Shown here in pieces: positions 60,903 through 64,000 of a stretch of 64,000 bases of DNA (the stretch's first letter is position 1; each line of letters begins with the position of its first letter). Below the pieces are notes generated by a model, which saw only the letters and a list, made by a program, of their open reading frames with translations, ran no database searches and was not told where the DNA came from. Origin of the DNA: Limnomonas spitsbergensis (Eukaryota > Chlorophyta > Chlorophyceae > Chlamydomonadales); assembly GCA_037349105.1 (NCBI GenBank), contig JAYJMM010000105.1:2046001-2110000 (forward strand), read 5' to 3'. A program made the position numbers and the translations under genes.

Positions 60903-63900
60903 ATGAAGCTCAACTTGAGTGTCTTGGACAACCCTTATGGAAATCGGGACAGTTCGGCCGAACTCGCCTCTGATCTGGGGGATCTGAAGCTGGAAGCCAT
61001 GAGCTTTCCTTTGCCAGCCGTGCAGGACGTAAGCGCAATGGCTTGAGCTCGTTGTCAGCTTTGATGTCTATCGGCGAGAGGACCCCTGTGCTGACGCATG
61101 CAATGCACTCCCCTCGTTGCGCATGTCACCCCAGCTCGACTCATTCGAGCGACAAGTGGTTGAGATGGTGAAACCCTCGCACGGAACAACCACGCTGGGC
61201 TTTATCTTCGAGCACGGTGTCATCATCGCGGTCGACTCGCGCGCAACCATGGGCTCATACATCTGTGAGCCGACCTACCGTGCATGGCATGCGGATGTGT
61301 CCTCCCCTTAGTGCCTGCATCAAGCCTCCTTGACATATGTCCCTGGATCCATATCTCCTCGGTCACTTATTGCATGATGCATGGCCATCCGATCCTAGAC
61401 AACAGACAACATCGCTTTGTCGGTTGGAATGAACATTGACCCTCCTTTTAATGACTAGCATGCGGGAAACATTACCTGTCGATTGCATCTTTCCCCTTCC
61501 TCCCTGATGTTTAATCGATCCTTCCAAAGATTTGCATGCCTCTTGTCCTTACTTGCCTATTATCCGTCTCACATATCTGACTTTGGGGGTAACCAGGCCT
61601 TCTGGCGATACTCCCTGGAATCCACCCTCATCAACCTCTTCACAATCTTCCTTGCAGCCTCACAAACTGTGAAGAAAGTCATCGAGATCAACCCATTTCT
61701 GCTAGGAACAATGGCTGGGGGTGCAGCTGACTGCCAGTTCTGGCAACGTAACCTGGGGCAGCAGGCAAGTCCCAAATCGTTGAAATGGGCCCTTGATGTA
61801 CTTTTGTCTACATATGCGTCATACTGGATATGGCCATCAGATTTGAGATAGGCATATGGCCATCCATGCTGGGAACAACTCCAAACAAAGGCAGTATTTC
61901 CTCAGTCAGCAGTAGTGCAGCACAGCTTGTACCAGAAATAAAGCTTTGCAATAGGAATGATATGGTTTTAAATGACCATACTGAATTATCCCCGTCTCTG
62001 CCCCCTCCCTGCTGTCCCCTCTAGTGCCGCCTGTATGAACTCAACAATGGCAAGCGCATCTCTGTCCGCGCCGCGTCTAAACTGCTCTCAAACACCATGT
62101 TTTCATACCGAGGAATGGGTCTGTCAATGGTGCGGTTAGGGTATTAAAGCCTGGGCTAATTATTTCTGATGTTGCGACCCTCATGTTGCGGCCTCCAAAG
62201 CCTTCTAATGACCAGAAATATGAGATGGTGGCGTGACATGGGGGTATTTGGCTTGTGCATTGGTCATTTGTTTTCCATTATGGCGTTGAATGTTCCAGGA
62301 ATCCATGTTCTGACACTTCAGGGTGAAGGGCAGAGGTGTTTCCTAGCTAAATTATCTGTCTCGTGTGTTTGCTGCCTTCATGTTTAGGGGTCAGGGCTTT
62401 ATGTAGGTACTGTTTATAAGGAGGCCATTGCTTCTTCACAGCCTGCTGACCATACTCCTGGCCTCGGTTCTCCCCAAAGCCTCTGTGTCGGCCTGTGCCC
62501 ACAATGCTTGCCTTTCTAGTCCTGTCCTGCCCTGCCTTGCATGTTCTGGTGTCAATCTTGCAGCACCCCGCCCTCCTCAAAGGCCCATGCCTTGCCCGTC
62601 TCCACCCCATGGCTCGCCCTGCCTTGTAATACTGCACCTCGCAAAGCCTGAGGATCCATTGATGCTGCCCAGGGCACCATGGTGGCAGGCTATGACCCCA
62701 CTGGACCAGGCCTGTATTACGTAGACAGCGATGGACAGCGTACCAAGGGGCAGCGCTTCAGCGTGGGCTCAGGCTCCCTATACGCGTATGGCATCATGGA
62801 CGCTGGCTACTCATGGTGGGTGGGGGGGTGCCGATGCAGGTCACAGCCCATAAGGCTGATACTTTGCAGTGGAATGGGTGATGGCCCATGTGGGGCTGGT
62901 CGCCTCTGGGAAGCTGGGCAGGCTTCAGCACAGGCTGCAGGCACTGCGGTGATGCTGTTCAGGGTAAAGACGCATGGGGCACGATGGTGACGGGGAAGGC
63001 GCAGGCTGTTGAGGGGCGACAGGCTTTTGTATTGCGTGGGTGTGGGGCAGGTCCACGGTTTCATTGGATGAGGGGAGTGGGAGGTGCAGACGCAGGGTAG
63101 AACCCTTGTCTATTGGAAAGGGGCAGTAGCTGGGGAGCCAACCATGCGCAAAAGGGTGATAACGTCCACTGTCGGCAAAAGGTGATAAAGAGTTTTGTGG
63201 ATGGGCCCACTGAGGGCTGGGTATCAGCTGGTGTACGACCTTGTTTTCTCACAGCGGGACCCGCCGTAGTTTCCCTCGCTGCGTTGGCTAGTCTCGCCTG
63301 GATGGCATTTGCTAACCATGTAGTCTCAAAGCAAAAAGACAACTGTCTGAACACATAGCAGAGTCAGACTTAAATATGAGTTCGACTGCCGTTCCCTGCC
63401 CTGCGCCCTGTGCCCTCACCCCCCTTCAGCGTGTTGCGACGCACCTTCGTCTGCTTATATTTGCTATTTTCTGCGACTTCAGGAATATGCCTGTGGAGGA
63501 GGCCATTGAGCTGGGCCAGCGCTCCATCTACCATGCGGGCTTCAGGGACTGCGCGTCCGGAGGCACAGTTAGCGGTGAGCACGGGTGATGGGTGTAGAAG
63601 AGCAGCCTCTTCTTATGGGGGTGGATTTCCTACCAGGAATGTTAAGGCCTGGCTGACCTGACTGTTTGATATATGAGTATATCACACTGTCTCTCTTAGA
63701 CCTACATCAATCCATCTTTTGGGGTAAAACTCTCAGATGAAGCTGAACCCGTGTTCTGTGTCCACCATCTCGGAACAGAAAAACAGTCTTGCTCTATATT
63801 GTGTCACGCTTGCCTCAATGTTGCCGAGAGGAGGCTCCTTAATGATCTATGTTGGAGCTGCAAGCAGTGTGGCATTGTGGAGGCTATGATAATGCCTCAC

Positions 63901-64000
63901 GTCGCTCCAGGTCTCCAAGTTCCCAAGAATCTTCACCCCACCCACTTTTCTCCCCTCCTGCTTCCCTCGTAGTGTACCACGTGACAAAGGATGGCTGGAC
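60903..64000 (+). CDS. PSMB5: 20S proteasome subunit beta type-5, 3' end outside window
   Basis: Exons 60903-61028, 61135-61264, 61658-61764, 62025-62129, 62673-62815, 63483-63574 and 63973 onward keep phase (0, 1, 0, 0, 2, 1). The propeptide is residues 1-59, ending in the processing site HG/TTTLGF. The N-terminal nucleophile is T60 (Thr1 of the mature subunit), with D76 (Asp17) and K92 (Lys33) in [12 protein letters not shown]. Later motifs are [56 protein letters not shown] and VYHVTKDGW at the window edge. This is the chymotrypsin-like active subunit of the core particle (plant name PBE). Intron 3 has a GC donor (CAG/GCAAGT). About 30-40 C-terminal residues are expected beyond the edge. 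Confidence 0.95.

Overview
The window looks like nuclear DNA from a green alga, probably a chlorophycean. The reasons are intron-rich genes of moderately high GC, a giant Pro/Ser-rich cell-wall-type glycoprotein, an octatricopeptide/RAP organelle RNA factor, an ELIP-type light-stress protein with a chloroplast transit peptide, and a plant-type WNK kinase. Seven protein-coding genes could be modelled by hand from splice signals, reading phase and family similarity. Six keep frame from a start codon to a stop or the window edge; the first gene enters from the left already open. I found no rRNA, convincing tRNA or CRISPR array.

Layout. 1-9605 (+): membrane-anchored hydroxyproline-rich glycoprotein, N-terminus outside the window; its rod contains an in-frame 2,067-bp tandem duplication. 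9606-13114: intergenic. 13115-21264 (-): OPR/RAP protein. 21831-22487: three 219-bp repeats between divergent genes. 22602-33542 (+): WNK-family kinase, 13 exons, with a 2.2-kb array of 17-bp repeats in intron 2. 35294-36269 (+): ELIP-like thylakoid protein. 36270-39384: intergenic, with a perfect palindrome and a small TIR element. 39385-52663 (+): PPP1R36-like protein whose intron 4 (9.6 kb) is almost entirely a 44-bp minisatellite. 54270-60597 (-): membrane-anchored fumarate reductase flavoprotein, 11 exons, with decayed duplicates of two exon heads. 60903-64000 (+): proteasome beta-5 subunit, running off the right edge and divergent from the reductase over 305 bp.

The genes do not form a pathway; this is an ordinary stretch of an algal chromosome. 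What stands out is structural. Tandem duplication acts at many scales: 12-bp, 46-bp, 63-bp, ~127-bp, 219-bp, 2-kb and 9-kb. It repeatedly crosses or abuts splice sites. Four of the 45 introns modelled use GC-AG boundaries, and one apparent intron is only 25 nt. All gene models come from reading the sequence, without transcript evidence.
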